Shown: positions 42,035 to 51,413 of the stretch, piece by piece
Layout: every line of letters begins with the position of its first letter
Position numbering within the stretch: the stretch's first letter is position 1
From: Stenotrophomonas aracearum
GTDB lineage: Bacteria; Pseudomonadota; Gammaproteobacteria; Xanthomonadales; Xanthomonadaceae
Reading direction: 5' to 3'
NCBI RefSeq assembly: GCF_031834615.1
Contig: NZ_CP115543.1
Coordinates: 507,001-571,000 of the forward strand
DNA length: 64,000 nucleotides
Notes under the pieces: generated by a model
Database searches by the model: none
Told to the model about the DNA's origin: nothing
What the model saw: the letters and a program-made list of their open reading frames with translations, nothing else
Position numbers and translations under genes: made by a program

Positions 42035-43543
42035 TCAGTAAGAGAACAGCGGATAGGTGGCGATGCGCCCGACCTTGGCTACCGCGGCCTGCACGTCGGC
42101 ACGCTTCTCCATCTGCTCCCAACGCTCGTGATAATCGCGTTCGCCTTCCAGCACCGGGCCTTCGCGCATGTCCTGCAGTTCAAGCAGGATCTGGCCGCGC
42201 TCCAGCGGGTCGGCCAGCTGCGCGATCACGACCTGCGCCGCTTCGTCCATGCGGTTGTCGGTAAGCAGGGCGTCGCGGTACTGGCCGGGCGCTTCGGTGC
42301 GGTTGGCCTCCAGCACGGTCCACGCGCGCTGCGCAGCGGTGTCGTCCTTCAACTGCCGCGCGGTCATCAGCGAGACCAGCGCGTGGCTGCTGACGCCGTA
42401 CGCACTCAGGTTGGCGTCGTCCGTCTCGCGCAGCACCTCACGCGCCATCATCGGCCGATGCAGCGACATGTACAGCGCGGCCAGGTTGAGCTTCTGGCTG
42501 ACCGTGTCGCTGCCTTCCGCCATGCGCACCGCGATCAGCTGGTTGGCCACGGCGCGGTCGTTCTGGCCCAGCCGCCGAAGCGCACGGCTGCGGGTGTCCA
42601 GCATCCAGCCGATGGCGAAGGCCTGCTCCTGCGGCGCCTGGGTGGCCGCGTTGGCAGCGGCGGCGATCTGGTCGGTCATGCCGACCACGTCGCCCAGGTC
42701 GCCGGCAATCATCAAGGCGGTGGCGAGTTCCACGGCGGTTTCGTTGAGGCCGGGCCGCAGCATGGTCTCCACGCGCAGCCGGTCGATCTGCCGGCGCGCG
42801 GCGGCCACCGGCTCATAGCGGGTATCGTCGGGTTGCAGGTACGGGTCGAAGCGCTTGTCGCTGCGCAGCCGCACCAGCGCGATGGGGGCGTCGATGCGCT
42901 CCAGCGTGGCCGGCACTTTGTCGCCGTGGCCGGCCTCGACCTGCAGCGTGGCGAGGATGACCCACAGTTCCACCGGCTCGACGCCGTCGTTCTTCCAGTG
43001 GCTGTCGAACAGGGCCTGCAGCAGCGCCAGGCGCTTTTCGGGCAGGTCCTTCAGCCCGGTGTCCAGCTGCCAGACCATCTCGGTGGTGATGTCCGGTGAG
43101 TCCTCGCTGTCGGCCGCACCGAGGATGACGCTGTCGGCGGCGGCAACGGTCTGCTGGGCATGCAGCTGGAACCACGCCAGGCGCAGGCGCGCGTACGCGT
43201 TGTGCGGATTGATCGCCAGTGCCTGCTGCAGGCGCTGGGTGGCCAGGGCGAAATCCTTCTGCTCGGCCGCCACCATCGCCGCCGAGGCCCACACATGGCT
43301 GCGGCCGTCCACCGCCAGCGAGGCCAGGCGCGGGTCGGCGAGCAGGCGCTCGAACACGATGGACGCGCCCAGGGTGTCGCCGCGCTCGGCCTGCTGGATG
43401 GCTTCGCCGACCTCCATGTAGAAGGCGCGGTCGCCTTCGGGTACCGGGGCGGTGGCATCCACGCTCGCTGCAGCGGTGGCCGCCAGCGGGGCAGCACACA
43501 GCGACAGCATCAGGGCGAGGGCAATGCCGGTGCGGCAGGTCAT
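42035..43543 (-). CDS. exported TPR-repeat protein
   Basis: A 502-residue protein with a signal peptide (GIALALMLSLCAAPLAATA). The body is a helical solenoid with TPR-like units: AFYMEVGEAIQQAERGDTLG, FALATQRLQQALAINPHNAY, RALRRLGQNDRAVANQLIAV. No catalytic motif is visible. Likely a periplasmic scaffold. ATG 43543 is selected for the signal peptide; upstream sequence in frame is basic and non-protein-like. It is divergent from the NHL/M23 gene with 142 bases between. Confidence 0.65.
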   Translation of the reverse strand: MTCRTGIALALMLSLCAAPLAATAAASVDATAPVPEGDRAFYMEVGEAIQQAERGDTLGASIVFERLLADPRLASLAVDGRSHVWASAAMVAAEQKDFALATQRLQQALAINPHNAYARLRLAWFQLHAQQTVAAADSVILGAADSEDSPDITTEMVWQLDTGLKDLPEKRLALLQALFDSHWKNDGVEPVELWVILATLQVEAGHGDKVPATLERIDAPIALVRLRSDKRFDPYLQPDDTRYEPVAAARRQIDRLRVETMLRPGLNETAVELATALMIAGDLGDVVGMTDQIAAAANAATQAPQEQAFAIGWMLDTRSRALRRLGQNDRAVANQLIAVRMAEGSDTVSQKLNLAALYMSLHRPMMAREVLRETDDANLSAYGVSSHALVSLMTARQLKDDTAAQRAWTVLEANRTEAPGQYRDALLTDNRMDEAAQVVIAQLADPLERGQILLELQDMREGPVLEGERDYHERWEQMEKRADVQAAVAKVGRIATYPLFSY

Positions 43544-43685
43544 GCGGAGCGTCCTTCCTTGGCGTGGCCCTTGATTGAAACCGGAACGCGGGTTCCAGAC
43601 AAGTCGCGGCACGTACACGCGGGGTTTGCACGCGCGCCTGCACCGGCTAAGGTCATGGCCCGAACGGCAGCAGGCAAGGATCGCG

Positions 43686-45770
43686 ATGACGCGTGCACGA
43701 TGGACGATGGCGGTGCTGGTCGCCGTAATGGTGGCGGCTGCGCTGGCCTGGACCTTCCTGCGCACGCCGGCCGAACCGACGCCTCCGCCCGGCCCGGCGG
43801 CGACCGTACTGGGCTGGACGCCTGACATCGCGCTGCTGGCCGGTGACGGTGTCGGCGGCATGCGCGACGGCGCAGGCGCGCAGGCGCGTTTCGCCGATCC
43901 CTATGGCCTGGCGCTCGACGCGCAGGGCGTGCTGTACGTGGCCGACGGCGGCGACAACAACCGCATCCGCCGCGTGTATCCGGATGGTAGGGTGGACACG
44001 CTGGCCGGGCAGGGCGAGGGTTGGCGCGACGGTCCGGCGCAGCAGGCCCAGTTCAATACGCCATCGTCGATCGCGCTGGATGTAGCCGGCAACGTGTTCG
44101 TGGCCGACACCGGCAACCACGTGATCCGCCGGATCGACATCGATGGCAACGTCACTACGATTGCGGGCGATGGCACGGCGGGATACCTGGACGGCCCGGC
44201 CGCGCAGGCGCGCTTCGATGGCCCGATGGGCGTGGCGGTGGACGCTGTGGGCCGCGTGTATGTGGCCGATACCTGGAATGACCGGATCCGCGTGATCGAG
44301 CCCGATGGCCAGGTGCGCACGCTGGCCGGCGGTGACGCGCCGGGCAACGTGGACGGCGCCGGCGTCGGCGCACGCCTGGACACCCCGGTGGCGCTGGCGC
44401 TGGATGGCCACGGCAACCTGCTGGTCGCCGACATGCTCAACAACGCCGTACGCCGGCTGGCGCCGGACGGCACGGTGGACACGCTGCTGGCCGACGGCAG
44501 CCTGCTCAACGGACCGATGGCGCTGGCGGTCACCCATGACAACGTGGTGTACATCAGCGACTTCGACGGCAAAGTGGTGCAGCTCACGGCACAGGGCCAC
44601 GTGTTGGCGCTGGGCGGGATGGCACCGCAGCCGCGCTTCTCGCGGCCGGCCGGGCTGGCGCTGGATGCAGACGGTGGGCTGTACCTGTCCGACGCGGCGT
44701 CGTACCGCGTGCACCGGGTGCGCGCGCTGGCCGCCGGGGCGACCCCGGCACCGTCGCTGATCGGGCCGGCCGCCGATGCGCCACTGCCCGACACGGGCGG
44801 ACGCTGGCCGCTCGCACCGCAACTGGGCTGGCATGAAGTAGTAGGCACGCTGGGCGAGGTGCGCGGCAACTTCAGCGGCGAAAGCCGGCACCACCTGCAC
44901 GATGGTTTCGATATCCGCGGTGACGTGGGCCAGACCGTGCTGGCGATTGCCGATGGCAAGGTCAGCAGCCCGTTTTCGAGCTGGTCGGTCGGCGGCCAAG
45001 GCGAGGGGTTCTCGTTGGACCGGCTGCGCTACATCCACATGAAGGTGGGCCGCGATGCGCGCGACCGTCCGCTCGATGCGCGCTGGCCGCAGCTGCGCGA
45101 CCTGGATGGCAAGCTGGAGCGGGTACGGGTGCGGCGGGGGACGCGGTTCCAGGCGGGCGAGCCGCTGGGCAGCATCAACCGCATGGCGCACGTGCACTTG
45201 AGCGTGGGCGCCAGTGGCTTCCAGCGCAATGCAGTGGCGCTGGGCTTCGTGGACTACGCCGACAGTTTTGCACCGCGCATCACCGAGGTGGCGTTGCTGG
45301 ACGATAGGGAGCAGCCGATCAAGACAGGTCCGAATGGCCGCGTGGAGGTGCCGCGCCAGGGCCCGGGCGTGCAGATCGTGGTGGAGGCGTGGGACCAGGT
45401 GGACAACAACCTGCCGCGTCGGCGGTTGGGGGCGTACCAGGTGGGGTATCAGATCCTGGATGCGGTTGGCACGCCGCTGGCGGGCTACGAGCAGCCGCGT
45501 TTCAACATCGTGTTCAACCGCATGCCGCGCGAGAACAGCGCCACGGTGGTGGCGTATGCGCCGGACAGCGGGATCACGGTGCATGGCAGCGCGGTGACGC
45601 GCTTCCGGTACCTGGTGACCAACATCGTGCGCGATGGGTTGGTGGAAACCGGGCGGTGGCAGCCGGATGCGTTGCCGGCGGGCGATTACATCATTCGTGC
45701 GAGTGCGCGCGATTACAGCGGGAATGAAGCCGTGGGCGTGCGCGAGTTGAAGGTCACATTGTTGCCGTGA
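43686..45770 (+). CDS. NHL-repeat beta-propeller fused to an M23-like peptidase domain
   Basis: A 694-residue protein. An N-terminal membrane anchor (MAVLVAVMVAAALAWTFL) is followed by six or so NHL repeats between residues 45 and 350 (YGLALDAQGVLYVADGGDNN, SIALDVAGNVFVADTGNHVI and others). Next, residues about 400-540, comes an M23 (LytM) domain with zinc-type HHLHDGFDIRGDVGQTVLA and AHVHLSVG, i.e. the HxxxD and HxH motifs. The final 150 residues are beta-rich. It may be an anchored envelope enzyme that acts on peptidoglycan, using the propeller for binding. The fusion is uncommon, in my experience of these families. Confidence 0.78.
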   Translation: MTRARWTMAVLVAVMVAAALAWTFLRTPAEPTPPPGPAATVLGWTPDIALLAGDGVGGMRDGAGAQARFADPYGLALDAQGVLYVADGGDNNRIRRVYPDGRVDTLAGQGEGWRDGPAQQAQFNTPSSIALDVAGNVFVADTGNHVIRRIDIDGNVTTIAGDGTAGYLDGPAAQARFDGPMGVAVDAVGRVYVADTWNDRIRVIEPDGQVRTLAGGDAPGNVDGAGVGARLDTPVALALDGHGNLLVADMLNNAVRRLAPDGTVDTLLADGSLLNGPMALAVTHDNVVYISDFDGKVVQLTAQGHVLALGGMAPQPRFSRPAGLALDADGGLYLSDAASYRVHRVRALAAGATPAPSLIGPAADAPLPDTGGRWPLAPQLGWHEVVGTLGEVRGNFSGESRHHLHDGFDIRGDVGQTVLAIADGKVSSPFSSWSVGGQGEGFSLDRLRYIHMKVGRDARDRPLDARWPQLRDLDGKLERVRVRRGTRFQAGEPLGSINRMAHVHLSVGASGFQRNAVALGFVDYADSFAPRITEVALLDDREQPIKTGPNGRVEVPRQGPGVQIVVEAWDQVDNNLPRRRLGAYQVGYQILDAVGTPLAGYEQPRFNIVFNRMPRENSATVVAYAPDSGITVHGSAVTRFRYLVTNIVRDGLVETGRWQPDALPAGDYIIRASARDYSGNEAVGVRELKVTLLP

Positions 45771-45779
45771 CCGGCAACG

Positions 45780-46154
45780 TCACGCGCCTACTCGCTCGCG
45801 CTCAACATTCATGTCCTCCACCGGGCGTACTTCGATGCTGCCGTAGCGCGACCACGGGAACTGCTGGGCGATGCGCATGGCGTCTTCGTGGTTCGGCGCG
45901 TTGATCAGGTTGAAGCCGGCCAGCAGTTCGCGGGTTTCGGCGAAGGGACCGTCGGTGATGCGTGCCTGCGCATCGCGCGTACGCAGTGTGCGTGCCTGGT
46001 TGACCGGCTCGAGCCGCTGCGACAGCACCAGCGTGCCTTCGGCCTCGAGCTTGTCGGCGTGCTGGATGCAGCCGCGCATCACCCGGTCGTACTCGTCGGC
46101 CGGCAGGTCCTGGATCAGGGTCGGGTCGATATAGATCAGCAGCAGGTATTGCAT
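45780..46154 (-). CDS. DGPF (YCII-related) domain protein
   Basis: A 124-residue protein of the YCII/DGPF family, small dimeric alpha/beta-barrel-like proteins. Visible are MQYLLLIYIDPTLI at the start and ARITDGPFAETRELLAGFNL with the defining DGPF box. Function is not known, but DGPF proteins regularly neighbour ECF42 sigma factors, one of which lies 1.6 kb away. It is on the opposite strand and converges with the NHL gene with a nine-base gap. Confidence 0.85.
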   Translation of the reverse strand: MQYLLLIYIDPTLIQDLPADEYDRVMRGCIQHADKLEAEGTLVLSQRLEPVNQARTLRTRDAQARITDGPFAETRELLAGFNLINAPNHEDAMRIAQQFPWSRYGSIEVRPVEDMNVERERVGA

Positions 46155-46367
46155 GGCGGCGACCTCGGTGCGGGGGAGCGGCCATGATGCCCCAGCCGGC
46201 GCGACAGTCCTGTTGCAGTGCAGCGCCCACGGCCTGTTCAGGGGCTGTATCCGACACGGCGTGGCGGCCTTGGAATATTTGTTTGGCGACCGTGTCGATT
46301 TCCGGTCCACTGGGGCGTCGTAACCAGTGAAGGGCCCGCCAACCGGGCCGGCATCGAGGACAGACCA

Positions 46368-46787
46368 ATGAAAGTCATGGTGATCGTGAAGGCAACCGAG
46401 GCCACCGAGGCCGGGCAGCTGCCGACCGAAGCGCAGTTCAAGGCGATGGGCGACTTCAACGAGGAGCTCATCAACGCCGGCATCATGCTGGCCGGCGACG
46501 GCCTGCGCCCCAGCTCGCATGGCCGCCGGGTGGCCTACACCGGTGCCGCCCCGCAGGTCATCGACGGCCCGTTCGCCGAAACCCGCGAGCTGGTGGCCGG
46601 GTTCTGGCTGTGGCAGGTGCGTTCGGTGGACGAAGCCACCGAGTGGCTCAAGCGCGCCCCGTTCCTGCCCGGCGACGTGGTCGAGATCCGTCCGTTCTAC
46701 ACCGAGGAAGATTTCGGTGAAGCCTTCACCCCGGAATTACGTGCACAGGAACAGCGTTTGCGCGAGCAGATCGGCCAGGCCGACTGA
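46368..46787 (+). CDS. DGPF (YCII-related) domain protein
   Basis: A 139-residue second DGPF protein: MKVMVIVKATEATEAG at the N-terminus and QVIDGPFAETRELVAGFWLW in the centre. It opens a four-gene unit (DGPF, PhnB-like, VOC, ECF42 sigma factor) with gaps of 27, 16 and 57 bases. The unit is probably the regulon of the sigma factor itself. The two DGPF genes are divergent, with 213 bases between starts that probably hold ECF42 promoters. Confidence 0.87.
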   Translation: MKVMVIVKATEATEAGQLPTEAQFKAMGDFNEELINAGIMLAGDGLRPSSHGRRVAYTGAAPQVIDGPFAETRELVAGFWLWQVRSVDEATEWLKRAPFLPGDVVEIRPFYTEEDFGEAFTPELRAQEQRLREQIGQAD

Positions 46788-46814
46788 CCCACCCCCGACC
46801 CTTTGGAGAGTCTC

Positions 46815-47240
46815 ATGAAACTGATTCCGTTCCTCGGCTTCAACGGCAAGACCCACGAAGCGATGGCGTTCTACGCCCAGGCCCTGGGTGGCAAGGTCAC
46901 CTCGGAAATGAAGTACAGCGACATGCCGCCCAGCGACAACATGGAAGGCTGCGGCGACAACCCGGGTCCGAGCGATCCGAACCTGATCGCGCACAGCCAG
47001 CTGGAGGTGGGCGACGCGATCCTGATGGCCGCGGATGGCCCGGGCTCCGGCGACAACGGCAGCACCACCATCAACGTGGATGTGGAAACCGAAGCGGAAG
47101 CCGAGCGCGTGTTCAAGGCGCTGGCTGAAGGCGGCAAGATCACCTTCCCGATCGGCGAAACCTTCTGGGCCAAGCGCTGGGGCATGCTGGAAGACAAGTA
47201 CGGCAAGCCGTGGATGGTCAACTGCATGAAAGCCCCCTGA
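46815..47240 (+). CDS. PhnB-like VOC-superfamily protein
   Basis: A 141-residue protein of the PhnB/3-demethylubiquinone-methyltransferase-like VOC group: LIPFLGFNGKTHEAMAFYAQ and FWAKRWGMLEDKYGKPWMVN. The usual metal ligands of active glyoxalases are only partly present, and the enzyme activity is unknown. It is second in the ECF42 unit. ATG 46815 has GGAGAG upstream. Confidence 0.85.
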   Translation: MKLIPFLGFNGKTHEAMAFYAQALGGKVTSEMKYSDMPPSDNMEGCGDNPGPSDPNLIAHSQLEVGDAILMAADGPGSGDNGSTTINVDVETEAEAERVFKALAEGGKITFPIGETFWAKRWGMLEDKYGKPWMVNCMKAP

Positions 47241-47256
47241 TCGCAAGGAGCACACG

Positions 47257-47664
47257 ATGAGCGATGCACCGCAGATGATCTTCGTCAATCTCCCGGTCAA
47301 GGACCTGGAGAGGAGCAAGACCTTTTTCGCCGCACTGGGCTTCACCCCCAACCTGACCTACACCGATGACAAGGCGGCGTCCTTCAACATCAGCGACACC
47401 ATCATGCTGATGCTGCTGAAGGAGGACTTCTTCGCCACCTTCATCAACCGGCCGATCGGTGATGCGCACAAACAGGCGCAGGTGATCCTGGCGCTGTCCT
47501 CGCCCAGCCGCGCCGCCGTGGACGCCACCGTGGAGAAGGCCAAGGCCGCGGGCGGCACCGAGCCGACCGAGGCGCGCGACTACGGTTTCATGTACCAGCG
47601 CAGCTTCGCCGATCCGGACGGCCACCTCTGGGAAGTGGCGCACATGGACGGTGAACCCGGCTGA
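47257..47664 (+). CDS. VOC family (glyoxalase-like) protein
   Basis: A 135-residue VOC protein: MIFVNLPVKDLERSKTFFAA, then SFADPDGHLWEVAHMD with the metal-binding glutamate. Proteins of this kind (lactoylglutathione-lyase-like) accompany ECF42 units. Substrate unknown. It ends 57 bases before the sigma factor gene. Confidence 0.86.
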   Translation: MSDAPQMIFVNLPVKDLERSKTFFAALGFTPNLTYTDDKAASFNISDTIMLMLLKEDFFATFINRPIGDAHKQAQVILALSSPSRAAVDATVEKAKAAGGTEPTEARDYGFMYQRSFADPDGHLWEVAHMDGEPG

Positions 47665-47721
47665 TGCCCGCTGCCGCGCCGCACCTTGTGCGGCGCGGTG
47701 GGCGATGCTCTCATTCGCCGC

Positions 47722-48975
47722 ATGGATGCAGCCCTCGCGCAACGACTGGATACCCTCTGGCGGATGGAGTCGCCGGCCCTGATCGCACGCCTGGCGCGGA
47801 TGCTGGGGGGCGACATCGGGCGTGCCGAAGAACTGGCCCAGGACACCTGGCTGGCCGCGCTGGAGCGTTGGCCCACGCAGGGCGTTCCGGACAATCCGGG
47901 AGCGTGGTTGATGACCACCGCACGCAATCGCGCCATCGACGTGCTGCGCCAGCACCAGCGCGTGGCCGGCCAGCATGCGCAGTGGGGAACGGAACTGGAG
48001 CCGCAACCGCTGCCGTTGCCCGACGACAGCGACGCACTGCAGGACGACATCGGCGATGACCTGCTGCGGCTGATGTTCGTGGCCTGCCACCCGGTGCTGT
48101 CGGCCGATGCACGGGTGGCACTCACCCTGCGCCTGCTCGGTGGACTGACCACCGACGAGATCGCGCGCGCGTTCCTGCAGCCCGAACCGACCATCGCCCA
48201 GCGCATCGTGCGCGCCAAGCGCACGCTGGCAGCCAAGCAGGTGCCGTTCGAAGTGCCGCGCCAGGCCGCGTTGCCGGAACGGCTGGGCTCGGTGCTGGCG
48301 GTGGTGTACCTGATCTTCAACGAAGGCTATGCGGCCAGCAGTGGCGATGACTGGATGCGGCCGGCGCTGTGCGAGGAGGCGCTGCGGCTGGGCCGCGTGC
48401 TGCAGCAGCGCCTGCCAACATGGCCGCAGGTGCATGGGCTGCTGGCGCTGATGGAGCTGCAGGCCTCGCGCGCGGCGGCGCGGGTGGACGCGCACGGCAA
48501 CCCGATCCTGCTGCCCGAGCAGGACCGCACCCGCTGGGACCACCTGCAGGTGGCGCGCGGCCAGGCCGCGTTACGCCAAGCGCTTGCGCTGGGTGGGGCG
48601 GATGACGGCTATGTGCTGCAGGCCGCGATTGCCGACTGCCATGCACGCGCACGTCGCGCGGAGCAGACCGACTGGGCACGCATGGCCGCGTTGTATGCGC
48701 GGCTGGCGCAGGTGCAGCCGTCGCCGGTGGTCGAACTCAACCGCGCGGTGGCGGTGTCGCGCGCGGAAGGCGCCGCCGCGGCATGGCCGCTGGTGGAAGC
48801 GCTGGCCGAGGACCCGCGGTTGCAGGAGTACGCGCCGCTGGCGGCGGTACAGGGTGACCTTTTGTCGCAGATGGGCCGGAATGAGGAAGCTGCGGAAGCC
48901 TTTGCGCGCGCGGCGCGGCTTACGCCCAATGCCCGGGAACGGGCGCTTCTGCAGGCACGAGCGGGTTCCCACTGA
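47722..48975 (+). CDS. ECF42-type RNA polymerase sigma factor with C-terminal TPR extension
   Basis: A 417-residue sigma factor. Region 2 is GRAEELAQDTWLAALERWPT and PGAWLMTTARNRAIDVLRQH. Region 4 is LRLLGGLTTDEIARAFLQPE. The sequence continues with a DUF6596/TPR-like extension of over 200 residues (VVYLIFNEGYAASSGDDWMR, YAPLAAVQGDLLSQMGRNEE), which is diagnostic of ECF42. No anti-sigma gene is present, as usual for the group, where the extension controls activity. ATG 47722 is preferred over GTG 47686, as the extra residues are not part of region 2. It likely transcribes the DGPF/VOC genes. Confidence 0.9.
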   Translation: MDAALAQRLDTLWRMESPALIARLARMLGGDIGRAEELAQDTWLAALERWPTQGVPDNPGAWLMTTARNRAIDVLRQHQRVAGQHAQWGTELEPQPLPLPDDSDALQDDIGDDLLRLMFVACHPVLSADARVALTLRLLGGLTTDEIARAFLQPEPTIAQRIVRAKRTLAAKQVPFEVPRQAALPERLGSVLAVVYLIFNEGYAASSGDDWMRPALCEEALRLGRVLQQRLPTWPQVHGLLALMELQASRAAARVDAHGNPILLPEQDRTRWDHLQVARGQAALRQALALGGADDGYVLQAAIADCHARARRAEQTDWARMAALYARLAQVQPSPVVELNRAVAVSRAEGAAAAWPLVEALAEDPRLQEYAPLAAVQGDLLSQMGRNEEAAEAFARAARLTPNARERALLQARAGSH

Positions 48976-49075
48976 TCCGCTTGACTTGATTGCGTCGCAT
49001 TCATCTTCTATCGTGTCGCACTTCACAAAAGTGACCGGGCACCTGCCCAGGTCCAGCCGATAAGGACGCAGGACG

Positions 49076-50278
49076 ATGTTTTCAGGGAAGAAGCGCACGC
49101 GCGCGCATGGCGCGTGGCTGCTGGTGTGCGGGCTGCTGCTGGTGGGCACCGCCGTAGCCAACAGCGCACAAGCTGCCGACAAGGCGCAGCAGGCCTACTG
49201 GGCCGGATTTGCCTACACCGCCGAACAGAGCGCCGTAGAGGCCAGCACCCCGCGTGCGGCAGAGGTACTGGAAGCGCGCGGCCTGGCCCCGCTCAACCAA
49301 ACGCTGTGGGCGCGCCTGAAGGCGCAGCCGCCAGCCACGCTGGAACTGATCGACCAGCCGCTGGCGATGCTCGACGGCACCACCAGCGCCACGGTGCTGG
49401 CCACCGCGCTGGACCGCGAACTGGTCTCGATTGAACCGATTGGCGGCCAGTACAAGGTGCTGGTGGAAGTGGCGCTGCAGGCGCTGTTCTTCGACTTCCG
49501 CGAGCGTCAGGTAGTGGCGTCCTACCCGATCACGCTGCAGCGGATCGACGTGATGGAATACCTGCCCGACGACGAAGAGATCGATGCCATCGTCGCCGAC
49601 CTGCTGTACGGCAACGCCGCGACCGGCCTGCCGCAGGTGCTGGCCGACACGCTGGCCAAGGCGAAACTGCCGGCCGCGTCCACGCGCCGCCTGCAGGTGG
49701 GTGAAGTGACCCTGTCTGACGCGGTGCGCGCCAAGCTGCCCGACGCAGTGAACGAACAGGTGCTGCGCGCCACGCTCGCGCACGAACTGTCCAAGACGCT
49801 GTCGTCCAACACCGGCATCGGCCTGCTGCCGCCGGCCAGTGGCCAGGCCATCGGCGGGGCGATGGCCGCGCGCTTTGCCGACGGCAAGGTCTACCAGCTG
49901 AAGATTCCCGAGCCGGACTACGTGGTGAAGCTGCGCCTGGACGCGCTGAAGAACGGCGTGATCAACGAGACCCCGGCGATGAAGACGATGCTGTTCGGCG
50001 CGTTCTTCCAGGCCACGGTGGTGGAGCCGTTCTCGGGCAAGGTGTTCTTCGACCAGCCGCTTCGCAAGGGTGCCACCAAGGTGGTGCCGGCCACGCAGTG
50101 GCACGTGGACCAGTGGTCGGCCAGCTACGAAACCGTGCTCGCCGGACTGGACGCCTTCGCCGGTGCCGCCGCCAAGCGTGCCGACGCGCGCGCCTGGCTG
50201 GACGAACAGAAGCCAGGCGGCAAGCCGCTGCAGCAACAGACCCAAGCCCTCCAGGAGTTGATCACCTCATGCCGTTGA
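49076..50278 (+). CDS. exported protein, first gene of the CsgG-like operon
   Basis: A 400-residue exported protein with a signal peptide (WLLVCGLLLVGTAVANSAQA) and a body of helix-rich and beta-rich parts (FAYTAEQSAVEASTPRAAEV, PIGGQYKVLVEVALQALFFD, LLPPASGQAIGGAMAARFAD). I do not recognise it. Four genes, 49076 to 53729, run in the same direction; this one overlaps the next by ten bases, and all four have export signals. They look like parts of one envelope system. Confidence 0.7.
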   Translation: MFSGKKRTRAHGAWLLVCGLLLVGTAVANSAQAADKAQQAYWAGFAYTAEQSAVEASTPRAAEVLEARGLAPLNQTLWARLKAQPPATLELIDQPLAMLDGTTSATVLATALDRELVSIEPIGGQYKVLVEVALQALFFDFRERQVVASYPITLQRIDVMEYLPDDEEIDAIVADLLYGNAATGLPQVLADTLAKAKLPAASTRRLQVGEVTLSDAVRAKLPDAVNEQVLRATLAHELSKTLSSNTGIGLLPPASGQAIGGAMAARFADGKVYQLKIPEPDYVVKLRLDALKNGVINETPAMKTMLFGAFFQATVVEPFSGKVFFDQPLRKGATKVVPATQWHVDQWSASYETVLAGLDAFAGAAAKRADARAWLDEQKPGGKPLQQQTQALQELITSCR

Positions 50279-51369
50279 TTCGTGCCGTACTGCTGACTCT
50301 CATTGCCCTGATGGTTGCCGCGCCGGTGTCGGCGCAGACCGCCAGTTCCCGGGGTACCGGTTCGGCCAGCTATGGCCTGCGCCTGAGTGCCGACACCCGT
50401 GCCGAAGCGTTGAAGAAAGCCAAGGTCAACGCGCTGGAGGCGTACATCGCCGAGTCCGGTGCGGCCAAGCTGCGCTTGTTCGAAGACCGCCGCGCCGAGT
50501 TCATCGGCGAGATCGACCGCTACGTGCTGTCGGCGGTGCCGCTCTCGGACACCGAAGACAAGAAGGCCAAGACCTACACGGTCAGCGTGCGTGCCGAGAT
50601 CAACGCCACCCTGCTGCAGACCAAGCTGGACGCCGGTTCGGCCACCGCCGGCGCACGCGGTAATGAGCGTTCGCTGCTGACCTTCCTGTTCATGGCGCGC
50701 TCGCAGGACACAGTGCAGTCGTTCCAGGACAAGGAATACCGCCGCGTCGACGCCAGCCAGAGCTATGACGAAAAGACCCGCGAAGGCGACAGCTTCCGTG
50801 GCAACTCGGTGAGCACCAACGGCAGCATCAACCAGAACGCGTCGGTGTCGATCACCTCCGGTGGCAGCACCACCGCGCGCAGCGACAACGTCAGCTGGAA
50901 GGTGGCCAACGCCAACGAGATCAACACCGCGATGACCGGTGCGTTCAGCGCCGCCGGCTACGAAGTGGTGGAAGCCGAGTACGTGGAAGGCGAAAGCCGT
51001 GGCCTGCTCAGCATCGAGCGCATCCGCAAGGACTTCAGCACCGGCAACGATCTCTCGCCGGCCACCCTGCGCGATACCGCCAACGGCATCAAGGCCGCCA
51101 ACATTCCGTACCTGGCCGTGGGCACGCTGGACGTGGGCATGCGTGATCGTGACCCGGTCAGCGGCAACACCCGCGTGTTCGTGACCGTCACCGGCAAGGT
51201 GCTGGACGTGAGCGGCCGTTTCCCGAAGACCGTGTCGTCGGTGGGTCCGGTGCAGTTCTCCGGTACCGGTCCGAACGAAACCGTGGCCCGCACCAACGCA
51301 CTGCAGATCGCGTCTGAGAAGGGCGCGCAGCAGATGATCAACGAATTGAACGTCAAGGCCGTGCGCTGA
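50269..51369 (+). CDS. exported protein, second gene of the CsgG-like operon
   Basis: A 366-residue protein with a signal peptide (AVLLTLIALMVAAPVSAQ). An N-terminal domain (AEALKKAKVNALEAYIAESG, TYTVSVRAEINATLLQTKLD) resembles the repeat seen in LPP20/flagellar-assembly T-type lipoproteins. A Ser/Thr/Asn-rich linker and a second domain (AANIPYLAVGTLDVGMRDRD, VFVTVTGKVLDVSGRFPKTV) resemble a CsgG-type fold. The start at 50269 lies within the end of the upstream gene, so the two are coupled. Function unknown. Confidence 0.7.
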   Translation: MPLIRAVLLTLIALMVAAPVSAQTASSRGTGSASYGLRLSADTRAEALKKAKVNALEAYIAESGAAKLRLFEDRRAEFIGEIDRYVLSAVPLSDTEDKKAKTYTVSVRAEINATLLQTKLDAGSATAGARGNERSLLTFLFMARSQDTVQSFQDKEYRRVDASQSYDEKTREGDSFRGNSVSTNGSINQNASVSITSGGSTTARSDNVSWKVANANEINTAMTGAFSAAGYEVVEAEYVEGESRGLLSIERIRKDFSTGNDLSPATLRDTANGIKAANIPYLAVGTLDVGMRDRDPVSGNTRVFVTVTGKVLDVSGRFPKTVSSVGPVQFSGTGPNETVARTNALQIASEKGAQQMINELNVKAVR

Positions 51370-51413
51370 TCGCACGCCGACACCGCAACCCGCATTTCAT
51401 CAAGGACTACACC

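Noticed and set aside
43653..45584. A 643-residue minus-strand gene opposite the NHL/M23 gene
   Set aside because: Antisense shadow; the plus frame has regular NHL blades and a LytM domain.
49082..50245. Minus-strand frames across the exported operon
   Set aside because: Shadows of four genes with signal peptides and coupled spacing; no motif in the antisense translations.
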